NCBI RefSeq assembly: GCF_016859285.1
Contig: NC_053408.1
Span: forward strand, 8,958,213-9,022,212
From: Xiphias gladius
Taxonomy: Eukaryota; Chordata; Actinopteri; Istiophoriformes; Xiphiidae
Direction: 5' to 3'
DNA: 64,000 nucleotides
In this document: positions 52,871 to 64,000 of the stretch, piece after piece
Position numbering within the stretch: the first letter of the stretch is position 1
Layout: every line of letters begins with the position of its first letter
The notes under the pieces: generated by a model
What the model was told of the DNA's origin: nothing
Databases searched by the model: none
The model's input: only the letters and a program-made list of their open reading frames with translations
Translations under genes and position numbers: made by a program

Positions 52871-55800
52871 GCTGCTGCCTTAGGATGCCTTAAAGTACAA
52901 ATATTGATCACTGATTATGTGTTGCAGGTCATTGATGAACATGGCAGCAGGACAGAAAGTGTTTACTGATCTTGGCTGATGAAGGAGCCCTCGGCTGACA
53001 TTAAAGCACTATGGGAAACAAGTTTCCATCAGATGATGAACATGAATGGACTTACAACAAATTGTCACTGCATCGTTGCTGCATCTTTTGTTGAAATGAG
53101 TTGGAAAATAACCATTCGTTTGGCTTGTGTTTTCCTTCATGGTGGCAGGAGGCGCTACATTTTAACGTTCTGTATAAATTTGGCAGAAATAAAGAAATGT
53201 CTAAAGCATCCACCCTTGGCCTGTTGCAATTAATTGTTGTGTATCGGGAATTCCTGAAGCGATACTTACGGATATGTAAAGCCTTGATAAGCAGTGAAGC
53301 TCGTGTTAGTCCTCACGATCTGTTTGTAAGACAGAAAAAGGGATGTGCTGTGTTTACATTTGTAGACAGAAAAATATTTATAGATAAGCAAGCCTTCAAA
53401 TTTTGCTGCAGTCTTGTCTGATGTAATTCAAATGAAGCTTCCTACCCCTGAATTCCTTTTGTGAAAACTGATTATGCTGGGTGAGCAGTATAGATAAGTT
53501 TTATCAACATCTGCCTAGAGAGGAACTGGGGGAACTGATGACATCAGTTAATCCCTATACAATTACAGGCACTCTTCCACAGGGCAACTAAGATATGTAG
53601 AAGAAGATGTTAAGGAAGTGGTGTGGAGCTGCTTCCACGTGTAAAATATAAGAGGCTGCATGTCACGTTTTTGTCCTGAATGTGTGATTTTAGTTTTGTT
53701 CAAATCAACTCGACCAGTATTGCTGAAGGGGTCGTTAGGGGAGTGTTATGTCATGTGACAATATGCACGCACTCAATAAGAAAATATAAAAAAAACAAAA
53801 ATAAATTCACCTCAAGTATTAAAGCCACCTTTAGTGTCTTTAAAACCAGGACTTTGACTCACTCGTGAACGTAATTAGTGATTAACTCACTGGTTCCAGT
53901 CCTCTGAACCTATGTCCCGGGCCAGCAGGCACTCCGCTGGCCACCAACGGTGTTAGATGTTGATATTTGGTTAAATGTAGGTTGTGATGTCGGGGCGGCC
54001 AAAGCTCAACGTCAGGTCAACGTCTGACATTGAACGTCAAGAAATGGGGCAGTCATCTTCCTACAAAACTTGCTAACTACGTAGCTACATTCACGAAAAA
54101 AAATTGACAAAACTTTTTGCTAACATAAACAAAATGTCAGGCTGAATGATGAAGTGAAAGAAAATGGCAATGCAATTCTGGTTCTCAGGCTATTTGTCAT
54201 CTGTCAAATATAGCTCAAGCTCCGACTGAGTTCTGTTTCTATGATAACTATTGCTGCACACCGAAACCTGCAGCAGTTTGTTTTACTTCAGGTATCGTAA
54301 CATTATGAAAGAGCCGCATCCCAACAAGTCAGTTGTAAGGAAAAAAGGCAGCTCGTGCAGGATTTTAGTAAGAACACATTTGAATTTGTATTAAACCCCT
54401 TGAGAAATCACAACTATTACCATCCAGGTAATTACGTAGAGAATGCACTTTTCTTAAATCAGAGAAAATCTATAAAATATCATAAAATGATTAGAAAATG
54501 AAAACATAGATAAGGGCAAAAGTGCCACCACTGCCATTCCCTAAGTGACCTAATTTTGTGGTCCTCTGATTAGATAAATAAGAAGTATACCAGCAGTAAG
54601 ATGGAGGGTGTGCAGAAGTTTTGCACACCAACAACACACATATCCCACCGATACCCTCCGATAGAAGCTGACAAAAAGTCGCAACTTTTCACTGGTATTT
54701 TCTGTCGGTATTTTAGGATAAATACGTCTTTACCGCCACAAATTTGAGCACCTCATCTTTTTGACCAAATACAGAATTACTATTTTTAGCATTCAACAAC
54801 AACATCACGTGACCCTCGGCCCTCTGAAATGGCCGTCGGAGCCTCACGGGAGCATTAGAGCTCTACGCTAACACGATCATCTGAGACGTTCAAATGCGAC
54901 TAAATTTCATCAAGGTTGCTCACCGCCGTCATCCGGACTGAGAGGCACAAACGGCCGCCCAGTAATTTGAAAAGTAAATCTATTTGTCGAGTGATTCTCG
55001 GTAAAGCAGACGTAATCTAATTTGAGAATTTAGAGGGGGATCTAAGGTGGTTCCCTGGTGCTGTTACGAGGATGTAGGACATTGATTTCTGAGAACTCAG
55101 TCTCATCATTTAAGCTCAAACTTGCTAGAAAATTATTTTTTGCCTGTACCATGTGTACTGTAAGTATAAAAATGGTTTGCGGTGATTACAGGTCTTTAGG
55201 GGGCCCCTGGTCACTGTGCCGCTACCTCAGATACTGATGGAGCGGAAGAGGCGAGCCCATAAGAGCCCTCTGCAATAAAAAAAAATAAGGTCCTCTGAGT
55301 CTTGTCATCCCTAAACCTAACCTAACCCATCTGAAGTGATGGACAACTCAAAGCCCTTCATCGACATTTTTTTCCATTTGCTGTTGCTGTTCTTGCACAT
55401 GCAGGATTCCCGCGGGAGACTTCCTCTGCCACAGTCCAGAGCGGGGCTTCCCAGTATCATCTCAGCTCGAAAACAATCCTTAAAAGCTAATGATGCGAAG
55501 CCGAACACAGTCTTTAAATGCTTCCGAGCGACCCATTTCAGCTCTGTGACCATTAATCTGCAGCACATCCATCCTGATCGTGGCTTGACTGATGACGACC
55601 TCTCGATTATCACATCATGTCCAACTACTTGTACTGGTGATGTGCACAGCTGCCTGATGCTGCGGGACATTTCTCCCGCCGCCCTTGCCTCTCATATCTG
55701 GAGCTCTGCACGCTCGGGAAAGCCTGCATCTGCCACATCGACTATTCCGATGCCAGTGTCAGAGTTAGCTCGGCCAGCTAAGCAGCGTCACAGGAATGTG

Positions 55801-57004
55801 ATCCGGCCCCGGGCTACTCGGCCTCATATTGGTAACCTTAAACTCAAATGAATCAGTTCAGAGCGCCGGATTATGTTTATCTTCATGGGGATGAAATGGA
55901 GAGCGGAGGAAGCGAGAGGGAGAGGGCATTGAGAGTTTAGGGAGCAGCAGGAATAACGTGGCTGGACTGGAAATGATGTGCAGGTACAGCACAACCCTAG
56001 GTCACAGATTGTTGAGGAAAAAGTACATCACTTTTTACTTCTTCAATCCCACAACCCATCCTTACAACATAACTTTTTTTTTTTTTTCAGACGAGCAGTG
56101 TTCAAAACCAATGAAAGACTGTTTTCAATGTTAGTCAAGACCTCAAGGTTCAGTATCAAATAGGCTTACGTCATGCCGATTCACAGGGACGAGCGTGAAT
56201 GCATAAGACATTGAGAGTTTTCCATTTGATGTAGTGCTGAAATTATACAGTTAAAAACGTGGTCTTATTTTTTAAGAGAAGTGAAGGATGAAACGGTTGC
56301 CTTGGTTATAATTGATCCCCTTAATGATCTGCTTTAGCAGACAATATAGACAATACGAAAACAATAAAAAACTGAGTTGATTTTGAATAGTTTTATACAG
56401 TTTATGCAGAAAGCAAGAAAAGTGAATCATTGGACTTCCAGAGATGTTTCCTGAATGACAGACAGTACCATCTCTGGAGAAACTGACCCACACCGTGCAT
56501 AAAAATCTCTAAGGATTCATCAATAGATGGCAACCGCCACTTGTATATCCATGTATGTTTAAAAGTTCTCTTCCTTGGACCTTGAAATAACATTCACAAA
56601 GACTTCTGAAGCAAGTCGTATGATCATGGCTGGATTACTATCCGGGCAAAGCAGGCAACTGCCCCCAAAACGTCCGGGGCCAATTCTGTGTCAACTGTTC
56701 TGTGCTCATTTAATTGAAAATGTGGTTTGGGAAATGCACGGCTGAAGTGCAATACCAACTCATGAAGTCCTTAATGGCATATTTCGACATTAAGGGAAAT
56801 ATGCTTATTGACTTTCTGTCATAAGAGTGACATGAGAAGAACGATATCACGTGTCTGCCCGTTAATTAAGCGGCCAGCATTCAGTTATCTTAGCTTTGCA
56901 TAAAAGCCTGGAAACAGAGGCAAACAGCTGGCCTGGCTCCATCTGAAGTTAACAAAATCTCTAAAGCTCAGTAATTAAAACATTGTATCTTCCTGTATCT
57001 CTAC

Positions 57005-57105
57005 AAAAATATTTTATGACAATTTACAGACCAAACAATTAATCGGTTAATTAAGAAAAATGCAGATTAGTCCATAATGAAAATAATCATCAATTGCGGC
57101 TTTAC
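57005..57105. repeat. Fragment of AT-rich interspersed repeat (family R1)
   Basis: It contains ACCAAACAATTAATCGGTTA and AATGAAAATAATCATCAATT, the family's 3' end only. Confidence 0.5.
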
Positions 57106-57950
57106 TGGAGTTGATTATGGGAAACGGTCTTGTGTCACCTATAGTCATGCTTTTATTTCTCAAGGAAACAGCTTGGCTCTGTCTTTGTACTTGGATCGAC
57201 TGTGTTTTAAATACAACGAGACCTTTCGCTCTACCGACAATAAGTCTGATGTTGCCTCTGAAGGTATATGTTGTTAGACCTCAGAGAAAACTTAGCAGGA
57301 ATATTGGGTTCACATTTTAATGTCAAATTAGCACAACTTTAAAATAAATAAATAAATAAATAAAAAGCCAGTCATTGATACAGGAGTTGTTGTTTAGACC
57401 ACAGAACCATAACGAAGGCTTGCTCCAGGTACTTGTGGATTCAGATTTTACAGCAGGACACCTTACAGACACCTGTGAAGTCAGTCACTCTTGCACATTA
57501 TCTCTCTGCGCTGCTATTGAATAAGTTAAGAATGAAATGGTGCTCATTTGAAAATAAACTGCACCTTGTCCCCCCCCCCCGAGGCCACTTGGGAGCCCTT
57601 CAGTGACCCTCGGCAGTCTGGGGAGCCCAGCTTGGGCACCACCGCCTTATGGCTTTTAGCTCAATTGCAGCAATTTCCCTCACACATTGTTCAAATTGAC
57701 TTGTCCATTTCGCCGTCCGGTGCCGGATCCAGTGAGTCTCGCCGGCATAGACACTAGACAAGCACTGGCCCTTTGCCAGAACCGTTTGAATACAATGAGT
57801 AAAATCTGATTGATCATCAGCACAACAATAAACATCTGTTCCGCTTGCATGACTCATTTGCAGCGTGACTATCGGGACTTCTGGGAGAGTGTCTGCTGGC
57901 TGCTTAAAAACAGAAGAAAAAAAAAAATGAATTCAAGTAAGCAAGAATAA

Positions 57951-58090
57951 ATGATTAGTGCAGAATCTAATCTCTCCTTTAACTCCCTTTCTCCCTCCTC
58001 CCTCACTCTCTCTCTCTCTCCCTCTCCTCCTCTCTCTCTCTCTCTCTCTCATTTCCATCCAGTCTGTTGGAGCAGCAGCAGCAGCATCAG

Positions 58091-58125
<35 letters not shown>

Positions 58126-58228
58126 CTCTTGTATGTGGATCCTTGGTTAGAGGACAGTAGCAGCAGCAGCAGCAGCAGCAGCGGGAGGCGGAGGAGGATA
58201 CATCCCAGAACCCAAGCGCCCGAGCAAC
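57951..58228 (+). promoter_or_regulatory. spock2 5' UTR/promoter with (CT)n and two CAG-type triplet tracts
   Basis: A pyrimidine tract rich in CT units (58005-58050) is followed by two AGC triplet runs (about 58071-58124 and 58158-58182), ending 46 bases before the start codon. Two out-of-frame ATGs (57951 and 57958) open frames that run into or past the main start. If included in the transcript they would act as upstream ORFs. The transcription start is not visible. Confidence 0.45.
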
Positions 58229-58405
58229 ATGGTCGCCGTGCGAATCGCCGCGTGCCTGTCCCTGCTGGCGGGCCTCTCGCTCCAGGTGGACGTGAAAAGT
58301 GGGAAAGAGGCGGGGAAAGCGGGGAATTTCATGGAGGACGAGCAGTGGCTGTCCACCATCTCCCAGTACAGCCGTAAGATCAAGCACTGGAACCGCTTCA
58401 GAGAC
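58229..58405 (+). CDS. spock2: Testican-2 (SPOCK2), first coding exon only
   Basis: SPOCK2 is a secreted extracellular-matrix proteoglycan with follistatin/Kazal, calcium-binding and thyroglobulin domains. Only the first 59 codons are here. They begin with a hydrophobic signal peptide (residues 1 to about 19, RIAACLSLLAGLSLQV), then a Lys/Gly-rich stretch and NFMEDEQWLSTISQY, IKHWNRFRD, which match SPOCK2 rather than SPOCK1 or SPOCK3. The exon ends in phase 0 at a GTGAGT donor. The next exon, expected to begin with an EVEDDYIKSW-like sequence, was not found before the window ends, so intron 1 exceeds 5.5 kb. Position next to ascc1 agrees with the human gene order. Confidence 0.93.
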
Positions 58406-61400
58406 GTGAGTGCCGTGTTTAGTGTGATCATACTTATCTCCTCATGTCTTATCTCATCCGCGCTGGCGTTGGAGACGCTGCCTGTGGAGGTAGCGCGGCT
58501 TGTTTTCTCAGGTGATTTTGCGCACAGTTAACTGTCGCTCTGAAGTGCAGGTACGCGCAATATTAGCACTTAATACATCATGAATACTTAAAAAAAAAAA
58601 GGATAAGGAAAAACTATAACACACGAGAGTATGTTTAAAGATTTAAAATCTTAGGCAGATGCGAATAAATGCACGTGCACGTGCATGCGTGTGCTCGCGC
58701 CTTATGAAATGTTTTGATACATTTACACATTTCCTTTCATTTTTTTTTCAAGGTGCCTTATTTTCTGAAGATATTTCATGAATTGGCAACCCTTTAATTG
58801 GCTGGCGTGTCGAACGGGCTACTATTTTAAAAATGTATTTATGCGGTTAAATCGACACTTTTACCTATGGACCTTCTTATGTGAGAGCGAATAACATAGA
58901 GCGCAAAGGAAATCTTCGACATTAGACCAAGTCTCAAAGGCCATTTCCGAACTCCTGCGGGGTAACGGTAATATTCCCGAACCGTGTCTGTATTCGCTGA
59001 TCAATAGTCATTGATCTGCCATACTGCACAGAAAATGTGGGGCTCGCAGTTGGGAGGCTTCCAGAGCTCTGAGACCGATAAGCCACAGATCAAGAGATCA
59101 GATTTGTGTCCTCTGAAACGCGAATATCAAGTATAGGGCAAGAAACAATTCTTAATACTCGTGTGGATCTGTTGTCCAGAGTGATTTCTGGGCTGTAAAG
59201 CTTTGCAAAGCTTTGTTTATTCTGTTCAGTCATGCCAGGAGGACTATTCACTAGAGATGGACAATAGAATAATCTATAAAATTACAGAGGGTATGTATTT
59301 TTCAAGCAAAAATGCCAAACATTTGCCAGTAGCTTGTCAAATGTCAGCTTTTGCTGCTTTTCATCATCAAATATGATGGTAAATAGAATATATTAGGGTT
59401 TTGGACTGTTTGTCCGACAAAACGAGCAATTTCAAGACATCACTTTAGACTCTGCCAAATTCTGAGGAGATTTTTCTTTCTTTCTTTTTTTTTTTTTTCT
59501 TTTTTTTACTTTTTTTCGGGGACTTTTCAGATTAACAGATTAATTGAGAAAATAATCAGAAGATTAATCAAAAAATGAAAAGAACTATTAGTGGCATCCC
59601 TACATTTAAGTAATACATTTTTTGATATGAGAATGACAAAGGGCATTTTATGAGGTCACCCAGTCAGTGCACTAACCCAGGTTACAGGTGGGTGATACTT
59701 ATAAAATCTTCTGTCATGGTACTCTGTGATAGCTATATAATGTATATTGTGACGCAGTAAAATTTCAGGACATTGAACATAATAACCATTTTATAGATAA
59801 AATAGCCAGTTGCGAAGATACCTGTTTTGGGTGAATCCACTGAATTAACAACCTGATAAATCAAGGTTGTGCAAAATCCTGTAAATCCAATACAGCTATA
59901 TAGCAGTCCTGCTCATTAAATTGCACCATTTCCCACAATGGCTCAATATAAACGCAGATATTACAGATATAGCCACCTCAGTGTAGACAGAATACCCAAC
60001 TGGTATGCGCTGATCCAGGTCTCTCAGGGTGAGAGTTTCTTTTGCCTCTCATGCCATCAAACCGTTAAAGGCTCAGGTCTAGTTTTAACCACTGAGGATT
60101 GGGTGGAATGATGATGGCTAGATGTCCACCAGGTTTTATGTCATGCTGTAAACAATGCATTTTGTTTTACACATTTTTGTGTTTCAACTGGCTACAAGAG
60201 AAATTTCCCCTCCAGGACATGAAGTTAAAGTTGAGCTGAATCTAACTCTGTCCCGTCTAATACAGATTCTGGAGCCTCTAGACAAGGTATTTGCTGTTAG
60301 GGAGTAATGATCTGATAATAGTGCTCTCTTTTCCCCAAACTGAAATCCTGTGTACATCACCTTGGAGTCATTTTTATTTAAGGTTGATATGAGATCAGGG
60401 AACGGTGGTAAAAACTAAAACCACTGGGACTGAATGAATGTAATTGCTGGTGGAAATACTAAATTTTATGCGACATTCGACGAAAATACTTTATTCAACG
60501 TGGGTAGGAGGTTGCTTTAAGTCAGAATCGTGCCAATACTGATCTTGAATATCAGATCGGTGCATCTCTAATAACAATTTCTGTAATGGTATACAAATTT
60601 ATTTCACCTCATGGCTTTTACTGCCATATCACACAACTTCAGCCCAGTCCAAAAGCCTGTTATCTTTATCTGGTCTCAGTAATCAGGAAAAACATATCAG
60701 AAGTGAGCTAGGAAATATGTGCATTAATATACACCCCAGTTGCCAGTTTATTAACCAGCTAAAACCAATGCATTTTAATGTAACAGCCCTGCAATTAATC
60801 CTATCTTTATGGAGGTGATAATGTTGTTGAAACTGTTTTAGAGAGGTGTTCATTCAACTTTATGGTCATTTTGGAGCCTGATATCGGCTGTTGAATTGTA
60901 TTATGTTATTCTGTAAATGGGGGGATTTTAAATTACCCAACCTTGCCTTAAGCTCTCTCCTGTCAGCATCAAAAACACAACCAACCAGGGGCTATGCGGG
61001 CGACGGCAGAGACAGTGAGCATGGTAAGGGGTCAGGGGGTTATGACGCTGAGTTTGCCACATCGATACAGCGGTGACAATTGGTACCAATGGACAGAAGA
61101 CATGGCATGAATCAGGATGCTAGACATCTCTAGGGAGGAGTCGGTCAGCAATAGCTCGGATCCAAGCCCCTACTTTGACATCCGGAACTATGTTTGATCT
61201 CATAGCTGGGTAACATCACCTTATCAATCTTATCAGTGTCAACCAGACAGTAGCTGCATTACCTTTGCGCGTGTTTGGTGGCATGCAGGAATTTGTCTGA
61301 CAGCCCTGGACCCCCAGGGGCATAGAAGGCCCTGTTAAAGAATTTGAAATCGAAATGCAAATTTGTGCTGTCATGCAAATTTAAATATGATCTTTTCTGG

Positions 61401-64000
61401 TTTTTGGAGTGGTTTACTTTACCTGTCTGGTTGGATCAGTGCTTGCCTGACAGAGGTGGGTGAACAATGTGGAATGGGGCCTTTAGCACCATATGTGGGG
61501 CACGCTGACCCACAATGTCCTGACAAGATTTGTTTGAGATCTCCAGAGGTTGGGTATTAGATGTGTTTTCAATCTATCTGTTTTTAGCTGCATGCGGAAT
61601 CTAAATTTGACACGTGCAAATGTTGGAGGGCATCTTGACCTCATTGTGTGATTAAAACAAACCTAGAAATAAACAAAAAAGATATTGAATGATTTATTTT
61701 TTTGTCTAAAATCAGATATTTAATATAAAATGACTTAATCAATCCCTGAATCAATCAATGACTCAGTTATAGATCATTCTTTTGTTGCTTGTCTGAATGA
61801 TTAATGTACTGTTGTTCAATCACCACTGCTGTCTGACTTTTTCTACTTTTATTGTTTTACAATTTTGAATCCCAGTGGATTAATTAGGCTTTTCTGCGAC
61901 TGATCATCAGAGAATGTCTCTTAAATGTCAAAGCAAAAACAAATCTTTTGATCAGTTTCATTAAAGCTTTATTAATCTGCTGTGATTCAAATTCGTAAAA
62001 CCATAAAAGATGAAGAAGTCACAGTTGGGGGGTGGATACTTTTTATGACCACTGTGTGTGTGTGTGTAGTCAAATGTTTGTAGTGGTATTTAGTCAAGAC
62101 CTCCTCAAAGGTTTAGCATTTGTATTCAAACAAAAAATACAAGTAAATACATAATTAAAGTGAAGTAATTATAGCAACATGTTGAAGCTGTATCTGTAAG
62201 CTAAATATGGAGTTAGAGCTAGCAAGCGATTACCTCAACTTAGCATAAAGACGCAGAAAATATACCTACAAGCATATCGAAAGCTCACTAATTAACTTGT
62301 TGTATCTCATTTGTTTAATCGGCATGCTACACCAAAAGAAATGTGAAAACAACAGTTTGTCTTTTAACGGGATATTCTGTAACTATTTCCTGGCGACTAG
62401 CGCTAACTAGCACTTAGTTAATTGCTTCCCAGCTTTACCTACATGCGTAGCATACAAACATGTGATTGGTATTGGTAATTTTGTCATCTATTTTGCCAGA
62501 AAAAGCAAATAATGTAGTTGTGGGCTTCTTGTACTTTCATTTTCAGCTATTTTATTTCACCATTTTGCTCTGGTTTGGAGGGAGATCACATGCTGAGTAA
62601 ATAACAGTTGTGTAGATTTGGTTCATTGTCAGTCTCAGTGGTTTTGATAGGATTTTACTAGCATGGGAAATGTTTGTGCCCTTGCTCAGTCCTGCTTCTC
62701 CGTGTGAATCAGAGCAAAAACTCGAGGAGATTGTGGAACCACAGCACATGAGGAGCTGTGATACTGTAGGGAGACAGACGGCCAAGTTGGCTCGGCTCTG
62801 CTCAGATAGGGCTATTCTCTGCTGTACCGGGCAGTGAGAAACACCATCTGAAATGTGGCGGGTTTGTATTTGTTTACTAGTCCTGGTGCAAAAACAGCAA
62901 GCAGGAATATTCATACGGCATCTAAATAGAGCGGAGGGGAAAAAAATCTCCCCGTGGGCTTTATAAACACATTGATGGTGGTTTGATTGATCTGATTGGT
63001 GTTTAAATCGGACCAGTGTATATATGATTATCTGGCATGGGGACATAATGAGGAAATGTTGTAAGCAAGAACAGGTGCAGAGGCAGGGATAATCCACAGC
63101 AGTTTACAGGGTGTTATACAAGCTCCATTATGACTGGCATCAATGTTTGAAGCTGTACTGCAAATTTCAAGACATTAAATCTCACGATGTAGGTGCTCCC
63201 TCACAAAATTCACCCTCACAAAGCAGGCCAGGAGGTTACGAATGCACAGTCTGCAAGCTAAGCTTAGCTATAGTTAGCGGATTGCATCTTCCCGAATCTG
63301 CTCATCGGTTAAACAACTTCTTTGTCTACTTGATGTATTTTTTTATTTCATCCCATCACAAGTTCTGCTTTGCATTCTGGTGTTTTCGGGTGGATCTGCT
63401 CAGTGGGAGCTCAGGCCACCGCTCATGTGAACAATACTGTGCTGTTCATTCACGGCCAGATTCTCCCGTCTCTCTGAGCAGTGCAGAGAGGGATCTCATT
63501 AAGGAGCTGTGCAGCCTCTCAGCCAACCACACAGGGCTGCTTAAGGTTTGCACCTGCTCTACTGCCTGCCCCGTTTTTAATGAGGAACCAAACCTAATAA
63601 TAATCCGTCCAATAGCTTATGAGACAAAAGTCCAGCTTCACAGAACTGTTAGCGTGGCTTTACACTCTTAGTCTTGTGTCAATTATAAAGTGTAACAAAA
63701 ATATTGAAAAAGGCCCATTACGTGCTTCCAGAGCTAAAGGTTACTTCTCTAAATTGTATTTTTTGTCCAAAATACAAAGACTTGAGATTTACAATGATAA
63801 GACACAGAGAAGAAAACACCAAATCCTTACATTTGAGAGAATTTGCCATTTTTTGTTTGGCTTGAACATCTCAAAATTATCTTGACCATTAAAATTCTTA
63901 ACATTTCATTGTCATTTCAGCACTCGACTGTGCTCCAGCCACGGTGACATAGAAGCCCTTTATTTCAACACATACATAAGGATAGCAAGCAGATTGGATG
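58406..64000 (+). other. spock2 intron 1 (incomplete)
   Basis: No coding exon was recognised. It contains an R1 repeat copy at 59240-59610 and two medium-length open frames (62552-63097 minus, 63111-63671 plus) without recognisable domains. A comparatively GC-rich patch around 63.40-63.60 kb could be a conserved non-coding element. Confidence 0.6.
59240..59610. repeat. Copy of AT-rich interspersed repeat (family R1) in spock2 intron 1
   Basis: It has GCAAAAATGCCAAACATTTG, then GTCCGACAAAACGAGCAATT, then AGATTAACAGATTAATTGAG, in the same order as the 27.1 and 52.6 kb copies. A T-rich tract at about 59470-59512 interrupts it. Confidence 0.6.

Larger units (their letters stand above)
47300..57900. 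other. Gene-free interval between ascc1 and spock2
   Basis: I see no convincing exon on either strand. It holds R1 repeat copies (48.6, 52.6 and 57.0 kb), short simple repeats including (AT)n at 48949-48972 and an (AAAT)n run at about 57341-57364, and several non-repetitive, somewhat richer patches (about 47.76-48.18 and 55.35-55.86 kb) that may be regulatory. The longest open frame, 55336-55851, is discussed in the findings and is not called as a gene. Confidence 0.6.

Noticed and set aside
62552-63097. 181-codon minus-strand open frame in spock2 intron 1
   Set aside because: No domain, no splice or promoter context and AT-rich codon use; long frames arise by chance in 5 kb of intron.
63111-63671. 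186-codon plus-strand open frame in spock2 intron 1
   Set aside because: Its Cys/His content is scattered and matches no zinc-binding pattern. It does not contain the expected spock2 exon 2. The GC-rich part may be a conserved non-coding element instead.

Overview
This window looks like nuclear genomic DNA of a ray-finned fish, most likely a percomorph teleost. It carries multi-exon vertebrate genes with short GT-AG introns, long (GT)n microsatellites, fossil Tc1-like transposons and miniature TIR elements of kinds I know from percomorph genomes. No prokaryotic or viral genes were seen.

Layout, left to right. (1) 1616-10825, plus strand: the C-terminal two thirds of a Sec31 COPII coat gene, probably sec31b; the WD40-encoding 5' part lies outside the window. 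It contains a near-perfect tandem duplication of a 1.85 kb block holding four coding exons (3643-5491 and 5492-7345). (2) 12.2-18.9 kb: no recognised gene; an orphan CpG/CCAAT-rich patch near 13.1-13.7 kb and nested MITEs, then the probable scd 3' UTR. (3) 18987-23177, minus: scd, complete, five coding exons, 340 aa, with a predicted 5' non-coding exon and CCAAT boxes at 23.6 kb. (4) 24.09-26.9 kb: two degenerate Tc1/mariner-like fossils flanking the dnajb12 first exon. (5) 25690-30051, plus: dnajb12, complete, eight exons, 368 aa. (6) 32396-33181, minus: ddit4 (REDD1), complete, 226 aa, with TATA box and 5' non-coding exon. (7) 35755-38523, minus: anapc16, complete, 108 aa. (8) 39925-46082, plus: ascc1, complete, nine exons, 354 aa, divergent from anapc16. 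(9) 46.7-58.0 kb: gene-free, repeat-bearing. (10) 58229-58405 onward, plus: first coding exon of spock2, whose remaining exons lie beyond the window.

From memory of the human map, dnajb12-ddit4-anapc16-ascc1-spock2 is the conserved 10q22 block and sec31b-scd belongs to the 10q24 block, so the scd/dnajb12 interval (23.7-25.6 kb) joins two ancestral synteny blocks. The genes do not form one pathway. They cover ER export (Sec31), ER lipid desaturation (SCD), ER-membrane co-chaperoning (DNAJB12), stress inhibition of mTORC1 (DDIT4), the APC/C (ANAPC16), the ASC-1/alkylation-repair complex (ASCC1) and extracellular matrix (SPOCK2).

The two most notable structures are the intragenic sec31 duplication, whose full linear inclusion would break the reading frame, and a roughly 730 bp imperfect inverted repeat (39054-39786) filling most of the divergent anapc16/ascc1 promoter interval. 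Exon boundaries were placed by eye from splice consensus, reading phase and family similarity recalled from memory; no search or alignment was run.
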